64,000 nt of DNA from CAG-791 sp963591995 (GTDB taxonomy: Bacteria > Bacillota > Clostridia > Lachnospirales > Lachnospiraceae), in contig CAVAUJ010000002.1 of the NCBI GenBank assembly GCA_963591995.1, forward strand, positions 1 through 64,000, written 5' to 3'. Of the stretch, positions 46,853 to 54,715 are shown piece after piece. Numbering within the stretch: position 1 is the first letter of the stretch; the number at the start of each line of letters is the position of its first letter. The translations under genes were made by a program, and so were the position numbers. The notes below the pieces were generated by a model. That model ran no database searches. It worked only from the letters and a program-made list of their open reading frames with translations, and was not told the DNA's origin.

Positions 46853-47629
46853 CTACAGCGCGTGCACCGCTGCCGCCATCGATCTCACGTATTCGCCCAC
46901 AGGGCCGGCTGCTTCCCTGCCGTGCTCGGCAATGATCTTGATGATCGCGGAGCCGACGATGGCGCCGTCGGAGAGCGCTGCCATCTGCGCGGCCTGCTCC
47001 GGCGTGGAAATACCGAAGCCAACGGCGCAGGGAACGCCCGTATTCTCCTTGACCAGTTTGGTCATTGCTCCGATGTCCGTTGTAATCTCGCTTCTCGTGC
47101 CGGTTACGCCGAGGGAAGAGACCATGTAGATGAAGCCCTTGGCCTCTCTTGCGATCATGGCGATCCGATTCTCCGAGGTCGGCGCGATCATGGAGATGAG
47201 CTCGATGCCGACCGCGGAGAACACGGCGTCGAATTCCTCCTTCTCCTCATAGGGAACATCCGGCAGGATGATGCCGTCGATTCCGGCCTCCGCGGCCTTC
47301 CGGGCGAATTTCTCCGCGCCGTAGGAAAAGACCACGTTCGCATAGGTCATGTATACCATGGGAACCGTCACCGTCTGCCGCAGCTTCGCCGTCAGCTCGA
47401 AGACCTTGTCCGTCGTCGTTCCGGCCTTCAATGCTGCGTTGTCCGCCTCCATGATGACGGGACCCTCCGCTGTCGGATCCGAAAACGGAATTCCCAGCTC
47501 AATCAGATCCGCTCCGTTGTCCACGGCCGCCTGCACCACCTTCTCGGTCGTCTCCAGATCCGGATCTCCCGCCGTGATAAAGGCAATGAATGCCTTGTGA
47601 TCCTTAAATGCATTTGCAATTCTGCTCAT
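46853..47629 (-). CDS. trpA: Tryptophan synthase alpha subunit
   Basis: A 258-residue TIM barrel that cleaves indole-3-glycerol phosphate to indole and glyceraldehyde 3-phosphate, passing indole to TrpB. The catalytic Glu lies in LIELGIPFSDP. The residue matching Asp60 of the E. coli enzyme is Glu here (TAEGP), a conservative change. The phosphate-binding GFGIST and late glycine-rich loop are present. It follows trpB by 59 bases and is the last trp gene, immediately before the GH36 gene. Confidence 0.96.
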   Translation of the reverse strand: MSRIANAFKDHKAFIAFITAGDPDLETTEKVVQAAVDNGADLIELGIPFSDPTAEGPVIMEADNAALKAGTTTDKVFELTAKLRQTVTVPMVYMTYANVVFSYGAEKFARKAAEAGIDGIILPDVPYEEKEEFDAVFSAVGIELISMIAPTSENRIAMIAREAKGFIYMVSSLGVTGTRSEITTDIGAMTKLVKENTGVPCAVGFGISTPEQAAQMAALSDGAIVGSAIIKIIAEHGREAAGPVGEYVRSMAAAVHAL

Positions 47630-47688
47630 TCCATCCTCCGTATATTGATATTCGGAAACGCCCGCGGGCGGCCGAACCCTCTGCGCAT

Positions 47689-48879
47689 TTATTCCGTTAT
47701 GTTCTCGCCCCGGTATCTTGCAATGGCCGCGCAGTCCTTATCTCCTCTACCGGAGATTGTGATCACAATGATTTTGTCCTTATCCATGGTCGGCGCGATC
47801 TTCATCGCATGGGCAACGGCATGGGAGCTCTCGATGGCCGGAATGATCCCCTCCGTTCGGGAAAGGTATTCAAAGGCATTCACCGCCTCATCGTCCGTGA
47901 CCGGCACATAGTCGGCGCGGCCGATGTCATGGAGATAGGCATGCTCCGGTCCGACCCCCGGATAATCCAGTCCGGCGGAGATGGAGTAGACCGGTGCGAT
48001 CTGTCCGTCCTCGTTCTGGCAGAAATAGGACTTCATGCCGTGGAAAATGCCGACTCTTCCCGTATTGACCGTCGCCGCCGTCTCAAAGGTATCAATGCCC
48101 CGGCCGGCCGCCTCACAGCCGATCAGCTGCACGTCCGGATCGCCGATGAAGTGATAGAAGGAGCCGATGGCGTTGGAGCCGCCGCCGACACAGGCAATCA
48201 CGGCATCCGGAAGACGTCCCTCCTTTTCCAGCATCTGCTCCTTGATCTCCTTTGAAATGACTGCCTGGAAATCACGGACAATGGTGGGGAAGGGGTGCGG
48301 GCCCATGACCGAGCCGAGGCAATAATGGGTGTCCTCAATCCGGCTGGTCCACTCACGCATCGCCTGGGAGACCGCATCCTTGAGCGTTCCTGTGCCGTCG
48401 GTGACCGGCACCACCTCTGCGCCCAGAAGGCGCATCTTATATACGTTAAGTGCCTGCCGCTCGGTGTCCATCTTTCCCATGAACACGACGCATTCCATGC
48501 CAAGGAGCGCCGCCACCGTGGCCGTGGCCACGCCGTGCTGTCCGGCACCGGTCTCCGCGATCAGCCTTGTTTTGCCCATTTTCCTGGCAAGGAGGGCCTG
48601 TCCGAGACAGTTGTTGATCTTATGCGCGCCGGTGTGGTTCAGATCCTCACGCTTGAGGTAGATTTTCGCGCCGCCGAGGTCCTTAGTCACCTTCTCCGCA
48701 TAATACAGGCGGCTGGGGCGGCCCGCATATTCGTTGAAGAGCGCTGTCAGCTCCGCGTTGAATGCCGGGTCGTCCTTGTAATGGTTATAGGCCTCCTCGA
48801 GCTCAATCACCGCATTCATCAATGTTTCCGGAATGTACTGCCCTCCGTGTATTCCGAATCTCCCGTTCTGGTTCGTCAT
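47689..48879 (-). CDS. trpB: Tryptophan synthase beta subunit
   Basis: A 396-residue PLP enzyme that joins indole and serine to make tryptophan. The PLP lysine is in HTGAHKINN and the phosphate loop in GGGSNAIGSF. Length matches TrpB1. The start at 48879 (MTNQNGRFG) has AGAAGG six bases upstream; the frame stays open to 49098, but that extension is unconserved and overlaps trpF. It forms the alpha2-beta2 complex with TrpA. Confidence 0.97.
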   Translation of the reverse strand: MTNQNGRFGIHGGQYIPETLMNAVIELEEAYNHYKDDPAFNAELTALFNEYAGRPSRLYYAEKVTKDLGGAKIYLKREDLNHTGAHKINNCLGQALLARKMGKTRLIAETGAGQHGVATATVAALLGMECVVFMGKMDTERQALNVYKMRLLGAEVVPVTDGTGTLKDAVSQAMREWTSRIEDTHYCLGSVMGPHPFPTIVRDFQAVISKEIKEQMLEKEGRLPDAVIACVGGGSNAIGSFYHFIGDPDVQLIGCEAAGRGIDTFETAATVNTGRVGIFHGMKSYFCQNEDGQIAPVYSISAGLDYPGVGPEHAYLHDIGRADYVPVTDDEAVNAFEYLSRTEGIIPAIESSHAVAHAMKIAPTMDKDKIIVITISGRGDKDCAAIARYRGENITE

Positions 48880-48970
48880 CTCTTTCCTTCTTTCCTTGTG
48901 AAATACTGTCCGGCAATGCATCCGGCCCTTTTCGGTTCCTGCCGCGCCTTCCGGCTGCGGCCCTGCGCGT

Positions 48971-49681
48971 TCATCTGCATTCCTTCTCCGTGCATCCTCC
49001 CGGCAGGCTTCCTCTCTGCCGCACGGCTGCGACAAATTTTCGGATCTTCTCCGGGTCCTTATGTCCGTCGGTTTCCAGAGATGAGCTCGCGTCCACACCC
49101 CACGGCGCGGTCTGCCGGATGGCCTCCCCTACATTCTCCGGCGTCAATCCGCCGGCAAGGAAGAACTCCCGCCTGCACGCCTTCAGAAGCGTCCAGTCAA
49201 AGCTCTCTCCGGTGCCCCCCGGTCCGTGGTCCAGCAGAATCCGATCCGCCGCCGAGTGCTCGGCACGCCTCACGTCCTCCTCGGATTCCACGCGGAATGC
49301 CTTTACAATCGTAAGCTCCCGCTCCGGAAAGCACTCCTTCGCCGCCACCCGCAGCGCCTCGATTTCCACGTCGCTTTCCTCGCCGTGCAGCTGCACCATG
49401 TCCAGCCGGCACCATCGAAGTGCCCCCAGAATGCCCTCGACACCCGCGTTTACGAACACGCCGACCGCCCGAATCCCGGGCGCGAGCGCCCTTCGGAGGT
49501 TCTCCGCCTCCTCTGGGGCAATGTACCGCCTTCTGGTGGGATCGAAAATAAACCCGGCGTACTCCGGGAGCACCGTATTCACCGCGGCCACATCCTCCGG
49601 TGTTCGCAGGCCGCAGATCTTGATTTGAACCTGCGGCTCCCTCTGTTCCATCTCCTGTCTCTTTTCTGTCCCTCTGCTCAT
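48971..49681 (-). CDS. trpF: Phosphoribosylanthranilate isomerase
   Basis: A 237-residue (beta/alpha)8 isomerase that converts phosphoribosylanthranilate to CdRP. The catalytic Cys is in IKICGLR and the Asp in LLDHGPGGTG; GLTPENV and GVDASSSLE are the phosphate-binding loops. The start is uncertain: ATG 49681 lacks a clear site, while ATG 49651 has AGGAG directly against it. The upstream 30 bases run into the N gap, so a start beyond it cannot be excluded. Confidence 0.93.
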   Translation of the reverse strand: MSRGTEKRQEMEQREPQVQIKICGLRTPEDVAAVNTVLPEYAGFIFDPTRRRYIAPEEAENLRRALAPGIRAVGVFVNAGVEGILGALRWCRLDMVQLHGEESDVEIEALRVAAKECFPERELTIVKAFRVESEEDVRRAEHSAADRILLDHGPGGTGESFDWTLLKACRREFFLAGGLTPENVGEAIRQTAPWGVDASSSLETDGHKDPEKIRKFVAAVRQRGSLPGGCTEKECR

Positions 49682-49713
49682 GTTCTGTTCACGTTCTGTC
49701 TGCGTCCTGATCA

Positions 49714-49806
49714 NNNNNNNNNNNNNNNNNNNNNNNNNNNNNNNNNNNNNNNNNNNNNNNNNNNNNNNNNNNNNNNNNNNNNNNNNNNNNNNNNNNNNNN
49801 NNNNNN
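49714..49806. other. Assembly gap (93 N)
   Basis: Run of unknown bases between trpC and trpF. The true length and content are unknown. Both flanking genes look complete, so the gap probably covers only the intercistronic spacer. Confidence 0.99.
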
Positions 49807-49839
49807 CTGCGGCTTTCCCGCAGGACCTGCTCCGCCGGC

Positions 49840-50652
49840 TCATTTTCTGCCGCGCAGCCGCTCCAGCTCGGCGGCGGGGCTTGCGGCGCGCATCAGCTGC
49901 TCACCGATCAGGACGGCATTGACGCCGTTCCTTCGCAGCTCCTCCACATCCTCTGCCGTCCGGATGCCGGACTCGGCAACGAAGATCGCTTCCCTCGGTG
50001 CCAGCTCCCGCAGGCGGATGCTGTTGTGAATGTCCACGGTGAAATCCTTGAGGTTCCGGTTGTTCACGCCGATGATTCTGGCTCCCGCCGCAACCGCCGA
50101 GGCGACCTCGTCTGCATCGTGCGCCTCTACGATGGCGGAGAGGCCCAGCTCATCTGCGACCGCAAGATATTCCGCGATGGTTTTCGTATCGAGAAGCGCC
50201 GCGATCAGAAGGACCGCTGAAGCCCCGGAAAGGGCGGCCTCATAAATCATGTAGGGATCCACCGTAAAGTCCTTGCGCAGGCACGGCGTTTCCACGGCTG
50301 CCGCGATTTCTCTTAAATAATCCAATGAGCCCAGAAACCATTTCGGCTCTGTCAGAACGGAAATGGCAGCGGCTCCCGCGGCCTCGTATTCCTTTGCAAT
50401 GGATAGATAGGGGAAGTCCGGTGCGATCAGTCCCTTGGAGGGAGAAGCCTTCTTGCACTCACAGATGAAATGAATCTCCCCGGTGCCGGACAGGGCCTTT
50501 TCAAATCGAAACGGCTCCCCCTTCGGTTCTCCCCTTCTCTCCCGGCAAAGGCAGAGTGCCTCCTCCCGGATCTCCTCCAGCGGCTTCTCCTTTCGGGCAT
50601 TCTCTGCCCGAAGCCTTGCATACGCCGCCAGCTCGTCCAATATATTGCCCAT
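49840..50652 (-). CDS. trpC: Indole-3-glycerol-phosphate synthase
   Basis: A 270-residue (beta/alpha)8 enzyme that closes CdRP to indole-3-glycerol phosphate. Key blocks are ECKKASPSKG with the catalytic Lys, LRKDFTVDPY, EAHDADE, GVNNRNLKDF and AESGI. It follows trpD by 19 bases. It is separate from trpF, unlike the fused E. coli protein. The stop codon (49840) is 33 bases from the N gap. Confidence 0.96.
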   Translation of the reverse strand: MGNILDELAAYARLRAENARKEKPLEEIREEALCLCRERRGEPKGEPFRFEKALSGTGEIHFICECKKASPSKGLIAPDFPYLSIAKEYEAAGAAAISVLTEPKWFLGSLDYLREIAAAVETPCLRKDFTVDPYMIYEAALSGASAVLLIAALLDTKTIAEYLAVADELGLSAIVEAHDADEVASAVAAGARIIGVNNRNLKDFTVDIHNSIRLRELAPREAIFVAESGIRTAEDVEELRRNGVNAVLIGEQLMRAASPAAELERLRGRK

Positions 50653-50671
50653 TGCGGGTCCTCCTGCGCGA

Positions 50672-51694
50672 TTACGAATTGCTGACCTCGGCCACCTTCT
50701 CGAGTGTCTGCAACGCCTTCCCGGAATCGATCAGCTCCGCCGCCAGCTTCACGCCCTCTGCGATGGAGGCCGCCGCCTTGCCTGCATACAGTGCGCACCC
50801 TGCGTTCATCAGGACAATGTTTCGCTTTGCGCCGGTGACCGAGCCGTCCAGAATTCCTCTCGTGATCTGTGCGTTCTCGGCGGGCGATCCTCCCACGATC
50901 TCTGCCTTGGTTCCTCTCTCCAGGCCAAAGTCCTCCGGCTGAATGACAAAGGTGCGGTAAAAGCCGTCCCGCAGCTCGCAGACGGTGGTCGGTGCGCTCA
51001 CGGAAACCTCATCCATCCGGTCCTGTCCGTAGACCACCAGGGCTCTCTTCACCCCGAGGGAGCTCAGAACCTTTGCGACGGGCTCCACCAGATATTCATC
51101 GTAAACGCCAAGGAGGAACATTTCCGGCTTTGCCGGGTTGGTCAGGGGCCCCAGAATGTTGAACACCGTGCGGAAGCCCAGCTCCTTGCGGATCGGTCCC
51201 ACGTATTTCATCGCTGCGTGATATTTCTGCGCGAACATAAAGCAAAAGCCCGTCTCCTCCAGCATCTTCCGGCACAGCTCCGGATCCTGCTGGATGTTGA
51301 TGCCGAGTGCCTCCAGGCAGTCTGCCGTGCCGGAAAGAGAGGACGCCGCACGATTCCCGTGCTTTGCCACCTTCAGTCCGCCGGCTGCCGCCACCATCGC
51401 CGTTGTCGTCGAAATGTTGAAGGTATGTGCTCCGTCTCCGCCGGTCCCCACGATTTCCAGAACCTCCATGCCGGGGTGCGGCACCGGCGTTGCCAGAGAA
51501 CGCATGGCATAGGCGCAGCCGGAAATCTCGTCAATGGTCTCCGCCTTGGTGGACTTGGTCGAGAGTGCCGCCAGGAAGGCCGCGTTCTGCGTGGGTGTCG
51601 TTTCACCGCGCATGATCTCCAGCATGGTATCCCGGGCCTCCTCGTAGGTGAGGTCCTCTTTGTTGACGATTTTGATAATGGCTTCCTTGATCAT
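50672..51694 (-). CDS. trpD: Anthranilate phosphoribosyltransferase
   Basis: A 340-residue enzyme that transfers phosphoribose from PRPP to anthranilate. The PRPP-binding block GTGGDGAHTFNIST (about 79-92), KHGNRAASS and the metal-binding acidic pair near 224 are present. It overlaps trpG by four bases (ATGA). It is not fused to the glutamine amidotransferase, unlike in enterobacteria. Confidence 0.96.
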   Translation of the reverse strand: MIKEAIIKIVNKEDLTYEEARDTMLEIMRGETTPTQNAAFLAALSTKSTKAETIDEISGCAYAMRSLATPVPHPGMEVLEIVGTGGDGAHTFNISTTTAMVAAAGGLKVAKHGNRAASSLSGTADCLEALGINIQQDPELCRKMLEETGFCFMFAQKYHAAMKYVGPIRKELGFRTVFNILGPLTNPAKPEMFLLGVYDEYLVEPVAKVLSSLGVKRALVVYGQDRMDEVSVSAPTTVCELRDGFYRTFVIQPEDFGLERGTKAEIVGGSPAENAQITRGILDGSVTGAKRNIVLMNAGCALYAGKAAASIAEGVKLAAELIDSGKALQTLEKVAEVSNS

Positions 51695-52272
51695 TTTAAG
51701 CTCCCTTCCCCTGCAAAATTCCGCAGGATTACCGCTCCGTCCGGTGTCATAATCGATTCCGGATGAAATTGAAGACCGTATACCGGATATTGCACGTCCT
51801 CTACGCCCATAATCTCGCCGTCCTCCGCGGTGGCGATCACCTTGAGCTCCGGCGGCAGCGTGTCCGCCTTCACCGCCAGTGAATGGTAGCGGGCAACCGG
51901 TATCTCGTCCGGCAGACCGCGGAACAAAGGACTGGAGGTGTCAATGGCGGTTCGGGATTGCTTGCCGTGCATCAATTCTCTGGCATAGGTGACCGTCGCG
52001 CCGTAGGCTTCACAGATGCCCTGTTCTCCCAGACAAACGCCGAGGATCGGAATTCCGCTGGTCCGCAGCTCTCTCACCAGCTCCTCGCAGATGCCGGCAT
52101 CGGCCGGGCGTCCCGGTCCCGGCGAAAGGATGATGCGGTCCGGCCGGGCCTTTTTCACCTCTTCCACCGTCCATTCATCGTTGCGGATCACCTTGATGTC
52201 CGGGTCAATGGTCCCCACCATCTGGTACAGGTTATAGGAAAAGCTGTCGTAATTATCAATCAGTAAGATCAT
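51691..52272 (-). CDS. trpG: Anthranilate synthase glutamine amidotransferase component
   Basis: A 193-residue class I amidotransferase that supplies ammonia to TrpE. The nucleophile Cys lies in ILGVCLGEQGI; the usual GVCLGHQ has His where this protein has Glu. The His and Glu of the triad are in LQFHPESI. Dual use in folate synthesis (PabA) is possible but there are no folate genes nearby. It overlaps the end of trpE by 17 bases. Confidence 0.95.
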   Translation of the reverse strand: MILLIDNYDSFSYNLYQMVGTIDPDIKVIRNDEWTVEEVKKARPDRIILSPGPGRPADAGICEELVRELRTSGIPILGVCLGEQGICEAYGATVTYARELMHGKQSRTAIDTSSPLFRGLPDEIPVARYHSLAVKADTLPPELKVIATAEDGEIMGVEDVQYPVYGLQFHPESIMTPDGAVILRNFAGEGSLK

Positions 52273-53725
52273 TCGCCGCCTCCAGCGCCGTCACAACGGC
52301 CTTTGCCTTGTTGATGCACTCCTGATATTCCTTCTCCGGAACCGAGTCCGCCACGATGCCGGCGCCGCTCCGGATGAAAACCTTTCCGTTTTTCTTGTAG
52401 GCGATGCGAATGGCGATGCAGGTATCCAGATTGCCGGTAAAATCGATGTAGCCGATGGCACCGCCGTAAATTCCGCGCTTGTTGTTCTCGAGGTCGTTGA
52501 TCAGCTGGCAGGCGCGGATCTTCGGCGCTCCCGAAAGCGTTCCGGCCGGCAGAATGGAATCCACCGCATCCAGCGCATCCAGATCTTTTCGAATCCTCCC
52601 CCGCACCGTCGAGCCGATGTGCATGACGTGGGAGAACCGGAGCACCTCATGATACCGCTCCACGGCAACGCTCCCGAATTCCGAGATCTTGCCGATGTCG
52701 TTGCGTCCGAGGTCCACCAGCATGTTGTGCTCCGCGAGCTCCTTCTTGTCGGCCAGCAGCCCCTCCTCCAGCGCGGCATCCTCCGCGGGGGTCTTGCCCC
52801 GGGGTCTCGTGCCGGCCAGCGGGAAGGTGTGCAGCTCTCCGTTCTCAAGCTTCACCAGCGTCTCCGGCGAGGCACCGGCCACCTCCACATCTGTCCCCGC
52901 AAAATAGAACATGTACGGCGACGGATTCAGGGTCCGCAGGATCCGGTAGCAATTCAGAAGGCTCCCCTCGTAGCCGGCCTCCAGCCGGTTCGAGAGAACG
53001 ATCTGGAAAATATCTCCCTCCTTGATGTGGTGCTGTGCCTTCCGCACCATTTCGCAATATTGCTCCTTGTTGAACAGCGGTTTGATGTCCGACTGCAGGA
53101 CACCGGCCGGCTCCTCCTTTGCCTCGCCGTTCCGCACGAGATCCGCCATTTCCTGGAGCTGGCGCACGGCCATCCGGTACGACGTCTCCGCCTCCGAAAG
53201 ATCGATGTTCACGATGAGAATGATTTTCTGGCGCAGGTTGTCGAATGCGATGACCTTGTCGAAGAGCATCAGGTCCACATCCTTGAAATTCTCCGTGTCC
53301 TCTGCGTCCAGATGGAGGGAGGGTTCGGAATATTTCAGATAATCGTAGGCAAAATAGCCCACCAGGCCGCCGGCAAAGGACGGAAGATAGTCAAACCGCG
53401 GGGCTTTGTACTCCTGCAGGATCTGTCGGATGATCTTCCCCGGATGATCGGTCTCCAGGGAGAGCGCCCCCACCTTCATGTGCCCGTTCTGGCAGGTGAT
53501 CTCCATCGTGGGATCGTATCCGAGAAACGTGTACCGTCCCCATTTCTCCTGCGCCTCCGCAGACTCCAGCAGATAGCAATGGTCCGATACATTCTTGAGC
53601 TTCTGCAGTATCCCGATGGGCGTGTAGCGATCCGCCAATATTTCCATGCTGACCGGGAGTCTGCGGTAGTCTGCGCTGCGCGCATACTCCAGTACCTCCT
53701 CCCGTGCAGGTCGTATGTTCGTCAT
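52256..53725 (-). CDS. trpE: Anthranilate synthase component I
   Basis: A 489-residue chorismate-using enzyme that makes anthranilate with TrpG. The tryptophan feedback site is visible as LLES near residue 53 and NPSPYMFYF near 275. The catalytic core shows GTRPRGKT, DLGRNDIG, HIGSTVRG and RSGAGIVADSVPE. The start at 53725 (MTNIRPA) has GAAGGAG six bases upstream; the open frame extends to 53770 into a palindromic repeat. It is the first structural gene behind the T-box leader. Confidence 0.97.
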   Translation of the reverse strand: MTNIRPAREEVLEYARSADYRRLPVSMEILADRYTPIGILQKLKNVSDHCYLLESAEAQEKWGRYTFLGYDPTMEITCQNGHMKVGALSLETDHPGKIIRQILQEYKAPRFDYLPSFAGGLVGYFAYDYLKYSEPSLHLDAEDTENFKDVDLMLFDKVIAFDNLRQKIILIVNIDLSEAETSYRMAVRQLQEMADLVRNGEAKEEPAGVLQSDIKPLFNKEQYCEMVRKAQHHIKEGDIFQIVLSNRLEAGYEGSLLNCYRILRTLNPSPYMFYFAGTDVEVAGASPETLVKLENGELHTFPLAGTRPRGKTPAEDAALEEGLLADKKELAEHNMLVDLGRNDIGKISEFGSVAVERYHEVLRFSHVMHIGSTVRGRIRKDLDALDAVDSILPAGTLSGAPKIRACQLINDLENNKRGIYGGAIGYIDFTGNLDTCIAIRIAYKKNGKVFIRSGAGIVADSVPEKEYQECINKAKAVVTALEAANDLTD

Positions 53726-53740
53726 AACCGTCTCCTTCCC

Positions 53741-53904
53741 TAGTACATCGTTTGCAAAATAACTAGCCAAATAACGCAGAACTTTTTTCTGAGGGTGCGT
53801 GTCAAAAAACGTAGGCGTAGCGGGCTACGCTGAGGATTTTTGACACGTGCAATCAGGAAAAAGGGCCAGTTAGTTTGGCCAGTTATTTAAAAATCGATGT
53901 ACTA
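53741..53904. repeat. 164-base imperfect palindrome (MITE-like) between T-box terminator and trpE
   Basis: The two 82-base halves are reverse complements without any net insertion; aligned by hand about 59 of 82 positions match. The outermost ten bases (TAGTACATCG) and blocks such as GTCAAAAA and GCGTAG at the center are perfect. It would form one long hairpin in the trp mRNA, starting just after the T-box terminator U-run and ending beside the trpE ribosome binding site. I read it as a small mobile inverted-repeat element or its decayed copy; no target duplication is evident. A related end sequence lies at 62462-62491. Confidence 0.75.
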
Positions 53905-53908
53905 ATAC

Positions 53909-53951
53909 TAAAAAAGTCCTTGAAAAAGACCCTGCGGTCTTTCTCAAGGAC
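53909..53951 (-). terminator. T-box-controlled intrinsic terminator
   Basis: A 16-bp stem (53916-53931 with 53936-53951), four-base loop and seven U in the minus-strand RNA. The single plus-strand mismatch is a G:U pair in the RNA. The T-box sequence lies 25 bases upstream and would compete for it. Confidence 0.9.
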
Positions 53952-54027
53952 GATTCGTATGTCTTGCATATTCCTCGCGGTGCCACCTTGATTCACAGTC
54001 TCTGCAGAAAACCCGGTGCGCTCTTCA

Positions 54028-54120
54028 TCGGAATTCCCGTCAAAGCTTCCCGTCGGAACCTCCCCCGGGAACCTCCCACCAGAAACTCCCCTTCGGAACG
54101 CTCCATCGGAGCATTCCTCC
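54028..54120. repeat. Degenerate tandem repeat of about 13 bases inside the trp leader
   Basis: About seven units of 12-15 bases, read on plus as variants of TCGGAACCTCCC (for example TCAAAGCTTCCCG, CGGGAACCTCCCA, CCAGAAACTCCCC). In the RNA each unit resembles GGUUCCGACGGGAA and could form a tiny hairpin. The array sits between Stem I and the antiterminator. Confidence 0.6.
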
Positions 54121-54395
54121 GGCCCATGCCGCCTCCCGGCGTTGCCCTGCTGTCTGACCATGCTCTTGTCGGATACTGACATATCCGCGGCATCTGACGT
54201 GTGCCTGCCGTCGCAGAATACTCGCCGTCGGTCGCCTGCTGCCTTTCACAAACTGCAGGCAGGGCAACGTCCCCGGCTTTCCTTGCGCCCTCAGCGGTCC
54301 ATTTGCAGACAGGTGCTATTGCCGGACTCTCACCGCCCCGGCTCTCTGTGAATTCCTTTGCCTGTGTTATCTCCGCTTCATCGGTTTAACGTGTT

Positions 54396-54401
54396 ATTAT
54401 A
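54396..54401 (-). promoter_or_regulatory. Putative -10 element of the trp promoter
   Basis: TATAAT on minus, placing the transcript start near 54389 just before Stem I. The -35 region is not consensus. Confidence 0.5.
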
Positions 54402-54510
54402 TTGAACTACTTGCCGCTATTCTACCTCCGTTCCCCTCCGGTTGGCAAGCACTTTCTCTTCCTCTGCGCACTCCGGGCGAAAAACCGTTACCGTTCACCC
54501 GCCATCTAGC

Positions 54511-54650
54511 GACGGGTCCTGGCGGAGTTGTCCGATCAGGGGCCACTCTCGTTCCGTGCGCGGACCTAGCGGTGCTAAGCTCGCAGAATACGCTCGCAAG
54601 CACCGAGGCCGCGCAAGGCCCCTGATCCGGACATTCTCCGCCACCCTGTC
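54511..54650. other. Rod-like inverted repeat upstream of the trp promoter
   Basis: Between the trp promoter and the GH31 gene a 140-base segment folds on itself: 54521-54527 with 54636-54642, 54530-54534 with 54628-54632, 54535-54544 with 54617-54626, then inner stems GCGCGG/CCGCGC and CGGTGCT/AGCACCG. A left-side bulge of about 13 bases interrupts it. The words GACGGGTCC and CGCCATCTA occur at both ends of the wider region (54500-54519 and 54701-54717) in swapped order. No known RNA family is recognized; it could be a structured RNA, a regulatory hairpin or a decayed element. Confidence 0.5.
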
Positions 54651-54715
54651 TTGGCTGGCATCTGTACAGTATCGAAAACCACCGTGGCGGCCGGCAAGGG
54701 GACGGGTCCCGCCAT

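Larger units (their letters stand above)
53909..54389 (-). promoter_or_regulatory. Tryptophan-specific T-box leader of the trp operon
   Basis: In the minus-strand RNA the T-box sequence AAGGTGGCACCGCG (53976-53989) precedes a terminator, and upstream the Stem I pattern AGAGAGCC...GGTGAGAG is followed by AAATGGACCGCTGAG. The candidate specifier codon is UGG (54299-54301), tryptophan, with the usual purine after it. Uncharged tRNA-Trp should pair with both sites and favor the antiterminator, allowing trp transcription. The leader of about 480 bases is longer than usual because of a repeat-rich insert (54028-54120). Confidence 0.88.

Noticed and set aside
48880..49098. N-terminal extension of TrpB
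   Set aside because: Arg-rich unconserved sequence overlapping trpF; TrpB proteins start near MTNQNGRFG.
49714..49806. Coding continuity of trpF across the N run
   Set aside because: The bases are unknown; the conserved TrpF start (IKICGL) lies entirely after the gap, so nothing can be claimed across it.
54028..54120. CRISPR array
   Set aside because: Units are only about 13 bases, degenerate, and without spacers of constant length; no cas genes nearby.
53964..54351. Small open frames within the trp leader
   Set aside because: They coincide with the T-box and repeat array, lack ribosome binding sites and read as low-complexity sequence.
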